A DNA stretch of 64,000 bases from Siderastrea siderea (lineage: Eukaryota > Cnidaria > Anthozoa > Scleractinia > Rhizangiidae): contig OZ034966.1 in NCBI GenBank assembly GCA_964030785.1, positions 9,105,152 through 9,169,151 of the forward strand. Reading direction: 5' to 3'. Under the pieces are notes generated by a model. The model was not told the DNA's origin and made no database searches. It worked only from the letters and a program-made list of their open reading frames with translations. Below are positions 63,554 through 64,000 of the stretch, piece after piece. The position numbers and the translations under genes were made by a program. The number at the start of each line of letters is the position of its first letter. Within the stretch, counting starts at the first letter, position 1.

Positions 63554-64000
63554 ATGCCTCGTGCTGCCAGAAATCTTCGCCAGGCTACACGCCCCGCCCC
63601 ACCGGCCATGCGTCGCAGCCAGAGGAACATCCGGCCTCCGGCCCGGTTAATCAATTCTGCCACTTCCTTCGATGCTGCAGCAGTGTCTTCCACCGCCACA
63701 TCTACACTTGTGAGTAGCCTCAACAACAGTGTGCCCCCCGCCACACCATCTGTCACCCAAGCAACAAGCAGCTCCAACTCCATCATGGCTAGCAGCTCCT
63801 TCATCCAGGACATCACTCAAGCGGTGACCCACCAGGTGCTACAGACCCTTTCCACACACGGTTTGGTGGCTGCCAGTATTCCGGCGCCCTCGGCTGCTCC
63901 ACCTCCCTTCCAACTATCCCATGATGGGGCTCTTGCTGTACCACTGGGGGCAACCTCGGGGGCAGATGCCAGCGTACAGGGGTCGGTGGCATCTGTCCTC
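63554..64000 (+). CDS. Gag-like N-terminus, partial
   Basis: Open for 149 codons to the window edge, starting MPRAARNLRQATRPAP. Rich in Ala, Ser, Pro, Thr and Val with a basic first 35 residues, then a short amphipathic helix (FIQDITQAVTHQVLQTLS). Composition and position downstream of an SGNH gene resemble the first frame of cnidarian DIRS/Ngaro elements. No zinc knuckle is visible yet because the frame is cut. Confidence 0.55.
   Translation, partial: MPRAARNLRQATRPAPPAMRRSQRNIRPPARLINSATSFDAAAVSSTATSTLVSSLNNSVPPATPSVTQATSSSNSIMASSSFIQDITQAVTHQVLQTLSTHGLVAASIPAPSAAPPPFQLSHDGALAVPLGATSGADASVQGSVASVL

Overview
This window looks like animal nuclear DNA, most likely from an anthozoan cnidarian (coral or sea anemone). 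It is AT-rich and gene-poor, packed with MITEs, minisatellites and foldback elements. It carries a rhodopsin-like GPCR family typical of cnidarian expansions. It also holds a large self-synthesising element of the Polinton/Maverick (adintovirus) type, and a DIRS/Ngaro-style SGNH gene at the right edge. Host identity is inferred from gene families; no sequence search was run.

Layout. 1-20.6 kb: host intergenic DNA with a broken GPCR copy (5.0-6.2 kb), several MITEs with clear 9-bp target-site duplications, a 9-bp minisatellite (11.6-12.4 kb), a 3.1-kb element with long inverted ends (14.6-17.7 kb) and a dead integrase-core transposon gene (18.7-19.5 kb). 20.7-25.0 kb: a compact, virus-like module. 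It starts with an 850-bp field of GGAAC/GTTCC palindromes, followed by a zinc-finger/tyrosine-recombinase/SANT protein, a half-length cyclin-like protein with a decayed partial second copy, and a divergent small frame ending in a PCNA-interacting (PIP) motif. TATA-like boxes precede all three. I know of no described element with this combination, and it is my main candidate for an undescribed system. 25.8-28.4 kb: triplet and hexamer microsatellites and the intact paralogue of the GPCR. 28.4-31.1 kb: dispersed repeats.

31.1-50.2 kb: the Polinton/adintovirus. Early side: protein-primed DNA polymerase B (minus strand, one in-frame stop), a small acidic protein with an LxCxE motif, and, across a bidirectional TATA promoter, two overlapping plus-strand genes. 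Late block, minus strand, read right to left: double GRF zinc-finger protein, small unknown protein, integrase with chromodomain, two paralogous capsid-like proteins, three small basic core-like proteins, double-jelly-roll major capsid protein, adenain-like protease, packaging ATPase, Gly/Arg-rich virion protein, two-TM protein, and further small basic or virion-associated proteins including a parvovirus-type phospholipase A2. A tRNA-like Pol III gene lies between protease and ATPase. A PolB-derived foldback lies where the plus and minus units converge. A SLOG-fold gene with one in-frame stop lies at the right end, behind a promoter made of three 44-bp repeats carrying CArG-like boxes. The working logic would be: PolB copies the genome, INT inserts it, MCP and minor proteins build a capsid, ATPase fills it, the protease matures GG-X sites in at least six small proteins, and PLA2 helps membrane escape. 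Two nonsense codons suggest the copy is recently dead or dying. I could not identify convincing terminal inverted repeats or a target-site duplication.

50.3-62 kb: a 422-bp unit in three tandem copies, then dispersed repeats. One of these, compared with its sister copy at 29.5 kb, shows three nested MITE insertions with their empty sites. 62-64 kb: an SGNH-hydrolase gene and the start of a Gag-like frame that runs off the window.
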